From positions 2,976,001 to 3,040,000 of the forward strand of contig NZ_CP035319.1 of NCBI RefSeq assembly GCF_004328705.1: a stretch of 64,000 nt of DNA. The letters are read 5' to 3'. The translations under genes were made by a program, and so were the position numbers. A model generated the notes under the pieces. The model saw only the letters and a list, made by a program, of their open reading frames with translations, was not told where the DNA came from and did not search any database. Positions 1-9,417 of this stretch are shown here, in pieces. Origin of the DNA: Rhodococcus sp. ABRD24. GTDB lineage: Bacteria; Actinomycetota; Actinomycetes; Mycobacteriales; Mycobacteriaceae. Every line of letters begins with the position of its first letter. Position 1 is the stretch's first letter.

Positions 1-1422
1 CTCGCCCCCCTCGTCAGCGGTTATGTCAATCGGCTCGAGGCGCAGCTCCGTGTCGACGGATACGACGGTGACCTGCTGCTTCTACACTCCGGTGGCGGAT
101 CGATGACGCCGGCCATGGTTGAGCGATACCCGGTCCGATTGGCTGCCTCCGGTATTGCCGCCGGCGCGATTGCCGTCGCCGACATCGCCAACCGATGTGG
201 ATATCCCAACGCCATCGGCCTGGACATGGGCGGAACCAGCACCGACATCTCCCTCGTCTATGACGGCGAGATTCGCACGACCAAGCAGTGGCAGGTCGAA
301 TACGGATTCCCGATCTCGTTCCCGAGCATCGAAGTGCTGACCATCGGGGCCGGCGGCGGATCATTGGCCTGGATCGACGAGGCAGGTTCGCTGCGTAACG
401 GTCCCACCTCGGCCGGAGCTGCTCCCGGACCCGCCTGCTACGGATGGGGTGGAACAGAGCCGACCAACACCGACGCCAACCTCGTGCTGGGACGCTTGGG
501 GTCGTCCTTGGTCGGTGGCGGGCTGAGCCTCGACAGCGAAGCGGCCGAGAAGGCGATCGGCCGGGTGATTGCGGATCGACTCGATGTCGACACCGACACC
601 GCGGCCAGCAACATCATTCAGGTCGCCAACGCAAACATGGCCGATGCGGTACGGCTGCTGTCGATCCGCCGCGGCTATGACCCTCGAGACTTCGTTCTCG
701 TCGTCTGCGGTGGCGCCGGTGCGCTGCACGGCGCTGCATTGGCCAAGGAACTGAACATTCCCACGGTCGTCGTGCCCCCGCATCCGGGAATCACTTCCGC
801 GCAAGGTTGCCTGCTCGTCGACATCCGACACGACCTCTCCGCGATGTTCCAGGGATTGGTCACCGATATCGATACGGCGGAGTTGGAGCGTGAATTCGTC
901 AGGCTCGAGCGTGAGGGGCTGCAAAGGCTCGAACACGAGGGAGTTCCCGCCGATCGGATGGTGCTCGACCGCAGCATCAGCATGCGTTACGCCGGACAGT
1001 GGCGGTCCTTGACCGTGACGGCCGGTGGCAGCGGCGATGACTTCCTGGCGGAGGCTGTGGAGCGCTTCCATGAGGAGCACGAGCGGGACTACTCGTTCCG
1101 TCGCGACGACACTCCCGTCGAGATCTACCAGATCGGGTTGCGCGCGATCGGTACCACACCGAAGCCGCAGTTCCCTCAGAACACGGTGCCGTCCACGGAG
1201 GCGCCGGTGCCGAGTACGCACCGCTCGGTCTTCTTCGACGAGATCGGAGAGCGCGTCGCGACCCCGGTGTATGACCGGGACGACCTGCGATTCGGCGCCC
1301 TGATCGAGGGCCCCGCCATCATTTCGCAGCTCGATTCGACCACCGTGGTGCCGCCGAGTACGACCGCGGTGATCGATGAGTGGGCCAACATCCGTATCAA
1401 CATCTCGCAGGAGTCCAAGTGA
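1..1422 (+). CDS. hyuA: Hydantoinase/oxoprolinase subunit A (HyuA), 5' end outside window
   Basis: The frame is open from base 1 (LAPLVSGYVNRLE), so the start lies upstream; 473 residues are visible, against roughly 650-700 for the family. The motif DMGGTSTD near residue 75 of the visible part is the phosphate-binding loop of the ASKHA-fold HyuA family, and a second glycine-rich segment (CGGAGALHGAALA) fits as well. The family uses ATP to open cyclic amides such as hydantoins or 5-oxoproline together with HyuB, in the cytoplasm. The gene overlaps hyuB by 4 bases and an NCS1 permease follows, which supports uptake and opening of a cyclic imide or amide. The substrate cannot be told from sequence; acetone carboxylase-type relatives are less likely in this context. 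Confidence 0.9.
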   Translation, partial: LAPLVSGYVNRLEAQLRVDGYDGDLLLLHSGGGSMTPAMVERYPVRLAASGIAAGAIAVADIANRCGYPNAIGLDMGGTSTDISLVYDGEIRTTKQWQVEYGFPISFPSIEVLTIGAGGGSLAWIDEAGSLRNGPTSAGAAPGPACYGWGGTEPTNTDANLVLGRLGSSLVGGGLSLDSEAAEKAIGRVIADRLDVDTDTAASNIIQVANANMADAVRLLSIRRGYDPRDFVLVVCGGAGALHGAALAKELNIPTVVVPPHPGITSAQGCLLVDIRHDLSAMFQGLVTDIDTAELEREFVRLEREGLQRLEHEGVPADRMVLDRSISMRYAGQWRSLTVTAGGSGDDFLAEAVERFHEEHERDYSFRRDDTPVEIYQIGLRAIGTTPKPQFPQNTVPSTEAPVPSTHRSVFFDEIGERVATPVYDRDDLRFGALIEGPAIISQLDSTTVVPPSTTAVIDEWANIRINISQESK

Positions 1423-3389
1423 GTACCTCATCGACGCTCGACCGCACCCTCGACCCCGTTACCTTCGAGGTACTCAAGAACGCCTTCGTCACCTCCGTCG
1501 ACCTGATGTCCGAGCAGATCCTGCGGACGTGCTATTCGTTCGTCATCTACTCGCGCGACTTCTCCTCCGCCTTGTGTGATGCTCGAGGAAATACCGTCAT
1601 GCAGGGCAGTCAGGACATCGCTGTCCACGTCGGAACGCTCCACTTCCAGTGCAAGGCAGTCATCGAGGAATTCGGTGACGACATCAACCCGGGCGATGTC
1701 TTCGCCATCAACGACCCCTACCGCGGCGGAACTCACCTCAACGATGTCAGCTTCATCCGGCCGATTTTCGCCGACGACACCCTGATCGCCTTCGCTCAGA
1801 ACAAGGGACACTGGGCCGACGTTGGTGGCAGTGTGCCGGGATCGTTCGATGTAACCGCCACCGAGCACTTTGCCGAGGGACTGCGGATCACCCCGGTACG
1901 GTTGTGGCACGAGGGCCGGTTCCTGGCCGACGTCGCCAAGCTCCTGGTGGCGAACACTCGATCGCCCGAGATCAGTATGGGTGATCTGCACGCTCAGGCA
2001 GAAGCCACCGGAGTCTGCGAACGCGAGCTCCATCGTCTGGTGGACAAGTACGGCCGGGACACCGTCACCGCAGCTATGCAGCAGGTGCAGGACTACGTCG
2101 AGCGTATTGTGCGTCAGCGCGTCGCGGCGCTGCCCGACGGCACTTGGACCACCGAGGACTTCCTGGACTCCGATCCGGCGAAACCCGAAGGCCTGGTGCC
2201 GATTCGGGTGACGATGAGCATCGAGGGCGACCAGCTCAGCTACGATCTCAGCGGAAGCGCACCCGCGGTGGCCAGCTTCCTCAACTGCGGATACGGCACT
2301 GCCTTCTCCGGAATCGTCGCAGGAACGAAGACGTTCTTCCCGGACGTCCCGCTCAACTCCGGTCTCTACAACGCGATCACCACGGAACTGGGGCCCGAGG
2401 GCACCGTGGTCAACGCTGGATGGCCGCATGCTGTCACCGGATTCTGCTCCGGGCCGTACGAGAAGATCATGAACGCGATCTTCGAGCTGTGGTCGAAAAT
2501 CGTGCCTGAACGGGCCATCGCGTGCTCGTTCAACCTCGAGTATCTCCTCATCGGCGGCCGGGACGCCCGAGACCCGCAGAACCCGTTCTTCATGTGGTAC
2601 GACTGGATGGCCGGCGGATGGGGTGGACGCAGCAGCAAAGACGGCTCGACCGCCACGGCCCCGGTGTTCGGTGTCGGTTTGGCCGTGCAGCCCTGTGAGG
2701 GTCAAGAACGACTCACTCCAGTCCTGACCAGTGAACACTCGATCATCACCGACTCCGGTGGTCCCGGAACCCACCGCGGAGGATGCGGGTTGTCCAAGGG
2801 CGGTGTGCTTACCGACTGCGACAACACGGTGATGTCCTATTGCTGCGATCGCGCCCGATCGTTGACGTGGGGAATCGAGGGCGGACTGCCGTCCATTCCA
2901 CACGGCGTCTGGCTCAACCGCGGCACGCCTGACGAACAATTCCTCGGCTCGGTATTCTCCAATGTCACTGTCCAGTCAGGAGATTCGTTCGAAAGGCCCT
3001 CCGCCGGAGGCGGCGGTTACGGTGACCCACTCGAGCGTGATCCTGCGGACGTGGTCGAGGACGTCATCGACGGGTACGTCTCCATCGAGCGCGCAGCACT
3101 CGACTACGGGGTCGTCATCGACGCCATCGATCCGGAGATCGATCACTACGTCGTCGACGACAGCAAGACCAGGCAACTCCGTACGAGCATTCGGAAGTCG
3201 CGCCGTGGCTGGCTCACCACCGACCCTGCCGAAATCGCCGAACGCTACCGCAACGGCGAACTCGACATGCTCGATCTCATCCGCCGCTACGGCGTCATCG
3301 TCGACTGGGGGACCGGAGAACTGCTGCCGACCACCACAACACAGTTCCGTGAACTCCTCCAGAACCGAGCAGTGCAGCACTGGAACTGA
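1419..3389 (+). CDS. hyuB: Hydantoinase/oxoprolinase subunit B (HyuB)
   Basis: The 656-residue product has the usual HyuB opening (TLDPVTFEVLKNAF) and the conserved GDVFAINDPYRGGTHLNDV segment. I chose GTG at 1419 rather than the upstream ATG at 1380: AGGAG at 1409-1413 sits 5 bases before it, and the GTG overlaps the hyuA stop (GTGA), indicating translational coupling. HyuB is the partner that completes the ATP-dependent cyclic amide hydrolase. A near-perfect terminator hairpin directly follows the stop, so hyuAB ends a transcript and the downstream permease probably has its own promoter. Confidence 0.92.
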   Translation: MSTSSTLDRTLDPVTFEVLKNAFVTSVDLMSEQILRTCYSFVIYSRDFSSALCDARGNTVMQGSQDIAVHVGTLHFQCKAVIEEFGDDINPGDVFAINDPYRGGTHLNDVSFIRPIFADDTLIAFAQNKGHWADVGGSVPGSFDVTATEHFAEGLRITPVRLWHEGRFLADVAKLLVANTRSPEISMGDLHAQAEATGVCERELHRLVDKYGRDTVTAAMQQVQDYVERIVRQRVAALPDGTWTTEDFLDSDPAKPEGLVPIRVTMSIEGDQLSYDLSGSAPAVASFLNCGYGTAFSGIVAGTKTFFPDVPLNSGLYNAITTELGPEGTVVNAGWPHAVTGFCSGPYEKIMNAIFELWSKIVPERAIACSFNLEYLLIGGRDARDPQNPFFMWYDWMAGGWGGRSSKDGSTATAPVFGVGLAVQPCEGQERLTPVLTSEHSIITDSGGPGTHRGGCGLSKGGVLTDCDNTVMSYCCDRARSLTWGIEGGLPSIPHGVWLNRGTPDEQFLGSVFSNVTVQSGDSFERPSAGGGGYGDPLERDPADVVEDVIDGYVSIERAALDYGVVIDAIDPEIDHYVVDDSKTRQLRTSIRKSRRGWLTTDPAEIAERYRNGELDMLDLIRRYGVIVDWGTGELLPTTTTQFRELLQNRAVQHWN

Positions 3390-3392
3390 TCC

Positions 3393-3429
3393 GTCGCCTT
3401 GGCGAGGTTCGCAACCTCGCCAAGGCGAC
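3393..3429 (+). terminator. Strong hairpin terminator after hyuB
   Basis: A 17-base arm (3393-3409) pairs perfectly with 3413-3429 around a 3-base loop. It starts 4 bases after the hyuB stop. There is no long U tract, as is common in high-GC actinobacteria. Confidence 0.85.
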
Positions 3430-3754
3430 ATCACACCCCGACGGAACCCGCATCGCGTGAACGACCTCGGGGTGACCTCTGACATCTTCGATCTCGTACC
3501 GGTTCAGTGATTCCCAGATCGGTCATGCATGCCGATCGTATGGGCCGGGCGGATTGCTCCCAGTCGTTGCCGCACTTGGCAACCGACCTCGCTGATCAGC
3601 GCTTTGGCATCGATTGCCGTCGATGCGGATTCCGGTGGGGGAGAGCGCACGCTCACCCCCACCGAGTGCGCCGGTCGTCATCTCTTCTCTGCCCATAGAC
3701 CGGCGGACATGGCTCTACCTCGCTGGTACTCGTTCACGAACAGAGAGAACCATT
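3430..3754. other. Intergenic stretch upstream of NCS1 permease
   Basis: No convincing gene is present. It should hold the permease promoter. The only supported signal is a purine-rich ribosome-binding region (AGAGAGAA, 3742-3749) before the ATG at 3755. A longer in-frame start at 3614 exists but the added residues look non-coding. Confidence 0.5.
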
Positions 3755-5095
3755 ATGTCCAAGCACGATATCGCTGCCCCAGTTCCCGCTGAAAGCCCCA
3801 CTGCTGTCGAATCAGCCCTTCCCGAATCTCGGCGCGTACCCCGATGGTCGCTGACAATGGCGTGGTGGGCCATGTTCAGCGCCATGTTCTGGCTCTATGT
3901 CGCGTCGGCCTCCGCTGATGCCGTAGGCGTACCGGACACGGTCATCGGTATGGGCCTGTCGGTCGTCACCTACGGGATCATCAACCGAATTCTCTCACGC
4001 CATGCAACACGAACCGGCCTGTCAGTAGAATCGCTCTCCCGCAAGATGTTCGGAGCCGTCGGATCCATCCTGGCTCCTCTGGTTTTCGCGGCGACCGCCC
4101 TCTACTTCGGCGTCTTCGAAGGTTCCATCGTCGCCGTGGCGCTCCAGGAGTACTTCGGCGGCGACCTGCGTACCTGGTACCTGGTCAGCGTGGTCTACAT
4201 GATTCCGCTCGTCATCGGTGGGGTTGCGACTTGGTTGGACAAGATCAACGGAATCCTCTTGCCCTTCTATGTCATAGGTCTGGTCGCGGTCGTCGTCGGG
4301 GCGACGATCAAACAGGGATACCCCAGTGGCTGGCTCGATTCCGTAGCGACGACCGGGCCCCTCCCCGGCTGGATGACCTCGTACCTGATCTACATGGGGG
4401 TGTGGGTCATGATGATGTACACCTTCGACTACGCCCGCCTCGGTAAGCCCTCCGACGCAAAGTTCCACGGCACGGTCACTTTCGGCTGGGTGTTCTACCT
4501 GTTCACCTTCGGCGTGAACGGCCTGATCGGCATCTACCTGCTGAGCAGTTGGGGAATCGCGGGCACCGAAACCGGCGTCGTCAAGGCCGTCATCAACTCT
4601 CTCGGGATCGCTGGTGTCCTGCTGATCCTCGTATCGCAAACACGGATCAACACGGCCAACTACTACCTTGCGTCGAGCAACCTGCAGGTGCTTGCCGACC
4701 GCGCATTCGGAAGAACCACTCCGCGAGCAGTGTGGGTATTGGTAGCTGGAGTCCTCGCCTATCTCTTCATGCTCACCGACGTCCTGGGGTATCTGCTCAC
4801 GGCTCTCGCGTGGCAAGGAGTTCTGGTCACCGCATGGGTGGCCATCGCACTGGTTCATATCGCACTCGACAAGAGTGACCAGGAGCAAGCGGCAGTCTCG
4901 ACGAGGGGAGGCGGGGCGCTGGCCTGGTTGCTGGCCTCCGCTGTCGGGATCGCGGCAACGGTACAAAGCACCTACCCGGTGGTTGCCCAGCTTGCACCAC
5001 TGATCACGGTGTTGCTGGCGGCGAGCTTGTACTGGTTCTCGCGTACCTCGCGACTTCTCAACCAGACCAAGACGACCTGCGCGGCCGAGATCTGA
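3755..5095 (+). CDS. NCS1-family permease (cytosine/allantoin/hydantoin type)
   Basis: This 446-residue protein is strongly hydrophobic, with about 12 membrane segments and a soluble N-terminus (MSKHDIAAPVPAESP). The pattern fits the nucleobase:cation symporter-1 family: an early W-rich helix (AWWAMFSAMFWLYV), the late RINTANYYLASSNLQ segment and a terminal GYLLTALAWQGVL helix. NCS1 proteins import cytosine, allantoin, uracil or hydantoins by ion symport at the inner membrane. Its place behind hyuAB suggests it brings in the cyclic substrate of HyuAB. ATG 3755 was chosen for its position after a purine-rich site. The substrate is inference from context. Confidence 0.82.
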   Translation: MSKHDIAAPVPAESPTAVESALPESRRVPRWSLTMAWWAMFSAMFWLYVASASADAVGVPDTVIGMGLSVVTYGIINRILSRHATRTGLSVESLSRKMFGAVGSILAPLVFAATALYFGVFEGSIVAVALQEYFGGDLRTWYLVSVVYMIPLVIGGVATWLDKINGILLPFYVIGLVAVVVGATIKQGYPSGWLDSVATTGPLPGWMTSYLIYMGVWVMMMYTFDYARLGKPSDAKFHGTVTFGWVFYLFTFGVNGLIGIYLLSSWGIAGTETGVVKAVINSLGIAGVLLILVSQTRINTANYYLASSNLQVLADRAFGRTTPRAVWVLVAGVLAYLFMLTDVLGYLLTALAWQGVLVTAWVAIALVHIALDKSDQEQAAVSTRGGGALAWLLASAVGIAATVQSTYPVVAQLAPLITVLLAASLYWFSRTSRLLNQTKTTCAAEI

Positions 5096-5258
5096 TCAGT
5101 ACCTGTGGACGAGTGAGTTCAAGCGGCTCGGGTCCGGCCTCGCCCGGGTCGCTTGTCACAGTTCCCCGAGGGTGATGTCGGGGTAGTTCTCCGCTCCGCC
5201 AGCGGCGACGCGCCCATATCCGTACGGTGGAGGGCAACGAACCGGGGGAGGCGGAGAC

Positions 5259-6248
5259 GTGGTGGGTCGATTATTCAGGACGGCGGCGGGCCTGGTGGTA
5301 GCGCTGTCGTTGTTCAGTCCGGCCTTGGTGGCGAATGCCGCGACGGGAGTTGCCGAGGCTCGGGCCCGTGTCGACCGCGTGGTGGAGTTGACCGACCAGC
5401 GCACTGCGGTGTTCGTATTCTCGCCGTCGATGAACAGGGTGGTGCAGGTGCAGATCCTGCACCCGAAGGGTTCCGCGCCCCGGCCCTCGCTCTATCTGCT
5501 CGACGGCGTCAGTGCCGGCTCCGAATCGGACTACCGGGAGAGCACCTGGACGCAGAAGACCGATACGGTCGAGTTCTTCGCCGACAAGGACGTCAATGTG
5601 GTGCTGCCGGTCGGTGGCACTGCCGGCTTCTACACTGATTGGGAGAGAAACGATCCCGTGCTCGGTGAGAATCGTTGGGAGACGTTCCTGACCCAGGAAC
5701 TGCCGCCGATCGTCGACGGCCGGTTCCACGGCAACGGTGTCAATGCGATCGCCGGTCTGTCGATGGGCGCGCAGGGTGCGATGACGTTGATCACCCGCAA
5801 CCCCGACCTCTACCGCGGCGTCGCCGCGCTCAGCGGCTGCATGGACACCGGCCGCTTCGAATCACAGGCCGTGGTGCGGGGCACCGTAGTCTCCAGGGGC
5901 GGCGACGCCGACAACATGTGGGGACCATGGGGCGATCCCACATGGGCCGAGCACGACCCACTGCTGCAGGCAGAACAGTTGCGCGGCAAGGCGATCTTCA
6001 TCTCGGCGGGCAACGGGCTGGCCGGTCCGTACGAACTCGGCGCCCCGGATACCGTGGAGAAGGTGGTGGTGGGCGGACCGCTCGAGGCGGCGTCTCGGTG
6101 GTGCACCGAACTGTTCGACGCCCGGCTGCGTGAACTGGGCATCCCCGCAACGGTGCAGTTGCGGCCATTCGGGACCCACTCGTGGCCGTACTGGCAGGAC
6201 GACCTGCGTGCAGCGTGGCCGACGCTGGCTCTCGCCTTGGGAATCTAG
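5259..6248 (+). CDS. Secreted esterase of the antigen 85/corynomycolyltransferase type
   Basis: The product has 329 residues. A signal peptide (hydrophobic run about residues 8-28, ending ANAATG) predicts export. The alpha/beta-hydrolase nucleophile elbow GLSMG is at 166-170 (Ser168), and FGTHSWPYW near the C-terminus supplies the catalytic His with the HSW-x-YW signature of mycolyltransferases. Such enzymes move mycolic acids onto trehalose or arabinogalactan in the cell envelope. The start is one of two adjacent GTG codons (5259, 5262) behind GGGGGAG. It appears to be a single-gene unit. It could be a paralog with plain esterase activity rather than a main mycolyltransferase. Confidence 0.82.
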   Translation: MVGRLFRTAAGLVVALSLFSPALVANAATGVAEARARVDRVVELTDQRTAVFVFSPSMNRVVQVQILHPKGSAPRPSLYLLDGVSAGSESDYRESTWTQKTDTVEFFADKDVNVVLPVGGTAGFYTDWERNDPVLGENRWETFLTQELPPIVDGRFHGNGVNAIAGLSMGAQGAMTLITRNPDLYRGVAALSGCMDTGRFESQAVVRGTVVSRGGDADNMWGPWGDPTWAEHDPLLQAEQLRGKAIFISAGNGLAGPYELGAPDTVEKVVVGGPLEAASRWCTELFDARLRELGIPATVQLRPFGTHSWPYWQDDLRAAWPTLALALGI

Positions 6249-6469
6249 CCGGAGCCAGTCCCGCGATCGCCTGACAGGGATGCATCTGGATTGAATCCCG
6301 CTGCGTCAGGGAGGCGGGGATCCGGGTTGCTCGTTTCCATCGCGTGAGAATTCGCTTTCACGTCGGGCGTTGACTGCATGTCGTTCACCTGGCGGCGATC
6401 CAATAGGCGCGGGCGTCAGCCCTTCACCACGGATCGTCGGGCACGTTCCTGCCCGTGAAAGGAAGTCTC

Positions 6470-7552
6470 ATGGCCACCGTCACCTTTGACGGCATCACCC
6501 GCCGCTATCCCGGCGCCGACCGCCCCGCTGTCGATGCGCTCGATCTCGACCTCGCCGACGGCGAATTCCTCGTTCTGGTAGGGCCTTCCGGCTGCGGCAA
6601 GACCACGTCGCTGCGTATGCTCGCCGGACTGGAGGACATCGACGACGGTCGACTGTTCATCGGCGATCGCGACGTCACCGACGTGGACGCGAAGGACCGG
6701 GACATCGCGATGGTCTTCCAGAACTACGCCCTGTACCCGCACATGACCGTTGCCGACAACATGGCCTTCGCTCTGAAGATCGCCGGTGTGTCGAAGGACG
6801 AGCGCAACCGCCGGGTTGTCGAGGCCGCGAGGATGCTCGACCTCGAGCCGTATCTCGAGCGAAAGCCCAAGGCGCTCTCCGGCGGTCAGCGTCAGCGTGT
6901 CGCAATGGGCCGAGCCATCGTACGGAGTCCACAGGTGTTTCTCATGGACGAACCGTTGTCGAACCTGGATGCGAAACTTCGGGTCCAGACCCGCAACCAG
7001 ATCGCACAGCTCACCAGGCGACTCGGGGTGACGACGCTGTACGTCACCCACGATCAGGTCGAGGCGATGACGATGGGCGACCGGGTGGCCGTGCTCGACG
7101 GTGGTGTTCTGCAGCAGGTGGACTCACCCCGCAACCTCTACCTGCGGCCGGCGAACAGGTTCGTCGCCGGCTTCATCGGCTCACCCGCGATGAGTCTGCT
7201 CGATCTGCCGCTGACCGACGGCGGCGCGGACCTCGGCGGCCTGACCTTACCGATCGCCCGCAGCGTTCTCGGCGGTACGGCGGCGGAGTCCGTGACCGTC
7301 GGCGTGCGACCCGAGTCGCTGCGTCTGTGCACCGACGGCACCGGTGTGGAGATGCGCGTGGACGTCGTGGAGGAACTCGGCGCCGACGCCTTCGTCTACG
7401 GACACGTCCGGGTCGGCGACACCCGCCACGACCTCACTGTGCGGATGGAAGGTCCTCGGTCGGTGCCGATCGGCTCGACGGTCCGCGTCCGCCCCGAAGC
7501 CGATGCGCTGCACCTCTTCGACCACGACAGCGGGATGCGCCTGAGCGCGTGA
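6470..7552 (+). CDS. ugpC: Sugar/glycerol-phosphate ABC transporter ATPase (UgpC/MalK family)
   Basis: The 360-residue ATPase has Walker A GPSGCGKT, Q-loop FQNYALYPHMTV, signature LSGGQRQRVAMGRA, Walker B VFLMDEPLSNLDA and the H-loop TLYVTHDQVEAMTM. A C-terminal TOBE region (GVRPESLRL) is typical of carbohydrate importers of the MalK/UgpC/MsmK group. ATG 6470 follows AAAGGAAG. The permeases and binding protein start nearly 2 kb further on, past two opposite-strand genes, so this ATPase is transcribed apart from them. It may also serve other sugar importers in the cell, as MsiK does; that is inference. Confidence 0.88.
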   Translation: MATVTFDGITRRYPGADRPAVDALDLDLADGEFLVLVGPSGCGKTTSLRMLAGLEDIDDGRLFIGDRDVTDVDAKDRDIAMVFQNYALYPHMTVADNMAFALKIAGVSKDERNRRVVEAARMLDLEPYLERKPKALSGGQRQRVAMGRAIVRSPQVFLMDEPLSNLDAKLRVQTRNQIAQLTRRLGVTTLYVTHDQVEAMTMGDRVAVLDGGVLQQVDSPRNLYLRPANRFVAGFIGSPAMSLLDLPLTDGGADLGGLTLPIARSVLGGTAAESVTVGVRPESLRLCTDGTGVEMRVDVVEELGADAFVYGHVRVGDTRHDLTVRMEGPRSVPIGSTVRVRPEADALHLFDHDSGMRLSA

Positions 7553-7558
7553 GCAGGG

Positions 7559-7588
7559 GTGGGGCCGTCCCGACCGGGACGGCCCCAC
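7559..7588. terminator. Bidirectional terminator between ugpC and HAD gene
   Basis: A perfect 13-bp stem (7559-7571 with 7576-7588) with a GACC loop lies between two convergent genes, 6 bases after the ugpC stop. Confidence 0.85.
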
Positions 7589-7597
7589 CTCCCGGGC

Positions 7598-8278
7598 CTA
7601 GCGGGCAGAGACGAGCTCGTGCAGGTGCGCCGCAGTCCGGCCGGCCAGTGTGGGCCACACCGTGTGACCCGGATCCAATGGCAGCGGAACGATGTTGGGC
7701 ACACCGATCGTCACCACCCCCGACGCCTTCGCCGACGCCAGGCCCGGCAGGGAGTCTTCGATCGCGATCACCCGGTCGTGGGTCACGTCGCCCCACGTGC
7801 CCCGCAGCTTCTCTACGGCCAACAGGTACGGCTCCGGGTGCGGCTTCCCCATCGTGACCATGTCACCGGTTACCAGGAACTCGAATGTGCCGGCGGGAAG
7901 TAGACGCGCGATCTCCTCGGCCAGCGGCTGCTCGCTCATGGTCACCATCGCGCAAGGAATCCCCACCGACCGGACGTCGGCGAGCAGTTCGCGCGCACCC
8001 GGCCGCCACGGCATCTCGGTGCGGACTTGGTTGATCACCGAGCCGATCAGCGTGTCGATGATCTCACGGATACTCAGATCGACGCCTGCCGCCCGGATCA
8101 CGGCAGCGGAGTCCGGCAGCGCGTTGCCTACCAGGGCGACCGCCTGATCAGGGGTCCACGGAACACCGTGTTCGGCAAGAAGTTCGGTCTCAGCCCGGAA
8201 CCAATAGGGTTCGGTGTCCACGAGCGTGCCGTCCATATCCCACAGCACCGCCTGTACTGCGGTGTCGAGCTCGATCAC
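7598..8278 (-). CDS. HAD-superfamily phosphatase/phosphomutase
   Basis: The 226-residue protein starts with the HAD motif I WDMDGTLVDTEPYWF (nucleophile and acid Asp residues). It carries the motif II region VTMSEQPL and the motif III/IV region GKPHPEPYLLA...AIEDSLPGLASAKASG. This is the CbbY/beta-phosphoglucomutase branch with a helical cap. Its first base coincides with the last base of the deoR-like gene, so the two are co-transcribed. In a ugp-type locus it may dephosphorylate glycerol-3-phosphate or another sugar phosphate; the substrate is inference. Confidence 0.85.
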   Translation of the reverse strand: MIELDTAVQAVLWDMDGTLVDTEPYWFRAETELLAEHGVPWTPDQAVALVGNALPDSAAVIRAAGVDLSIREIIDTLIGSVINQVRTEMPWRPGARELLADVRSVGIPCAMVTMSEQPLAEEIARLLPAGTFEFLVTGDMVTMGKPHPEPYLLAVEKLRGTWGDVTHDRVIAIEDSLPGLASAKASGVVTIGVPNIVPLPLDPGHTVWPTLAGRTAAHLHELVSAR

Positions 8279-9108
8279 TACTTCTCCTCGTTCGTTGCGA
8301 TGGGATCGTGGTCGTCACCGTGGTCGGGCGCGACCACGGTGACCGATACCCCGCGGGAGCGCAGGGTATCGACAAGTTCTTGTGGTGCTGCAGAATCGGT
8401 CACAACATCGTCGATGGACGACCAATCCCGTACCAGATGCAGCGACGTTCCCCCCAGCTTGCTCGCGTCCATCAGGAGGACCCGGCGTCGCGCGGACCGG
8501 AGCATCTCCGCCTTCACCGCGACGATCGATTCCTCCTGGTGGTAGATGCCGTCGGTGTCCGCGCTCGACGAGGAAAAGAACACGGTATCCACGCGCAGCC
8601 CCCGGATGGCGGAGACGGCCGCGACCCCGAGGAACGACTCGTGTCCCGTGTCGTAGGTGCCGCCGACCGCAGTCAGGCAGACGCGGCCGTCGGCGGCGAC
8701 TCGGGTGAGCGTGGGCAGATAGTTCGTTGCCAGATGCAGATCCTCGATCTCGAGCAGGTGTTCGAGCATCGTTGCCGCCGTCGTGGAATCGTCGAGCAAG
8801 AGGGACTGGCCCGGCTCCACGAGGCGTGCCGCGGCGGCGGCGATGGCCCGCTTCTGCGGCATCGCGACCAGGCGGCGCAATGTCGCAGTGATTTCGTAGG
8901 TGCTGGTGCGCTGGACGCTCACTCCGCCGCGAAACTTGCGGACGATGCCCCTCCTCTGCAATTCGTCCAGATCCCGGTGCACGGTCATGAGCGATACCCC
9001 GAACCGGGCGGCGAGCGTCTGCGCGGAAGCATCCGGTTGCGCCAGTAGGCATTCGAGAATCGACTCCAGTCGCTCCTGCCTGGAGTCGCTGATCGACCGC
9101 TGGGTCAT
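8278..9108 (-). CDS. DeoR-family transcriptional repressor
   Basis: A 276-residue regulator. The N-terminal winged helix-turn-helix (residues about 10-60, with the DeoR signature VSLMTVHRDLDELQRRGIVRK) is followed by the DeoR effector domain (LLLDDSTTAATMLEHL, then SADTDGIYH and LLMDASKLG). DeoR proteins usually sense phosphorylated sugars or glycerol phosphate and repress uptake operons. It is divergent from the permease operon across a 309-base gap, the usual arrangement for a local repressor. Confidence 0.88.
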   Translation of the reverse strand: MTQRSISDSRQERLESILECLLAQPDASAQTLAARFGVSLMTVHRDLDELQRRGIVRKFRGGVSVQRTSTYEITATLRRLVAMPQKRAIAAAAARLVEPGQSLLLDDSTTAATMLEHLLEIEDLHLATNYLPTLTRVAADGRVCLTAVGGTYDTGHESFLGVAAVSAIRGLRVDTVFFSSSSADTDGIYHQEESIVAVKAEMLRSARRRVLLMDASKLGGTSLHLVRDWSSIDDVVTDSAAPQELVDTLRSRGVSVTVVAPDHGDDHDPIATNEEK

Positions 9109-9417
9109 GCCGCCCCTCGCTTCCGTTCGGGTCTCGTTCTCTTTCCCGCTTATATCAACGCGAGTGTGATTAACGGATTCTGAACTCGATGGGAACCTTT
9201 GCCCGACGGATGCGGAACTCGGGCTGTCGTAAGTCGTCGCAGGAAATCGATCCCTGCGTCAAAAGCGCTGAACAAAGAGGGTATTCGTGAGGGTTGGTGT
9301 CCCGTCAGGAGGCGCGGAAGTGACACAGAGCACCTTTTGACCGGGTTCCGATCGGGTGCAAACATCAGCCGTGGCCCAGCTCGGTGATAACAACCGGGTG
9401 ATATCCAGGAAAGGTCT
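9109..9417. promoter_or_regulatory. Divergent control region of the DeoR gene and the ugp-like operon
   Basis: This 309-base gap separates the repressor gene from ugpA and must hold both promoters and probably the DeoR operator. I see AGGAAAGG (9407-9414) as the ugpA ribosome-binding site. I could not pick out a convincing repeated operator by eye. Confidence 0.5.

Noticed and set aside
361..2939. Long reverse-strand frames opposite hyuA and hyuB
   Set aside because: High-GC shadow frames, without family motifs and fully antisense to well-supported genes.
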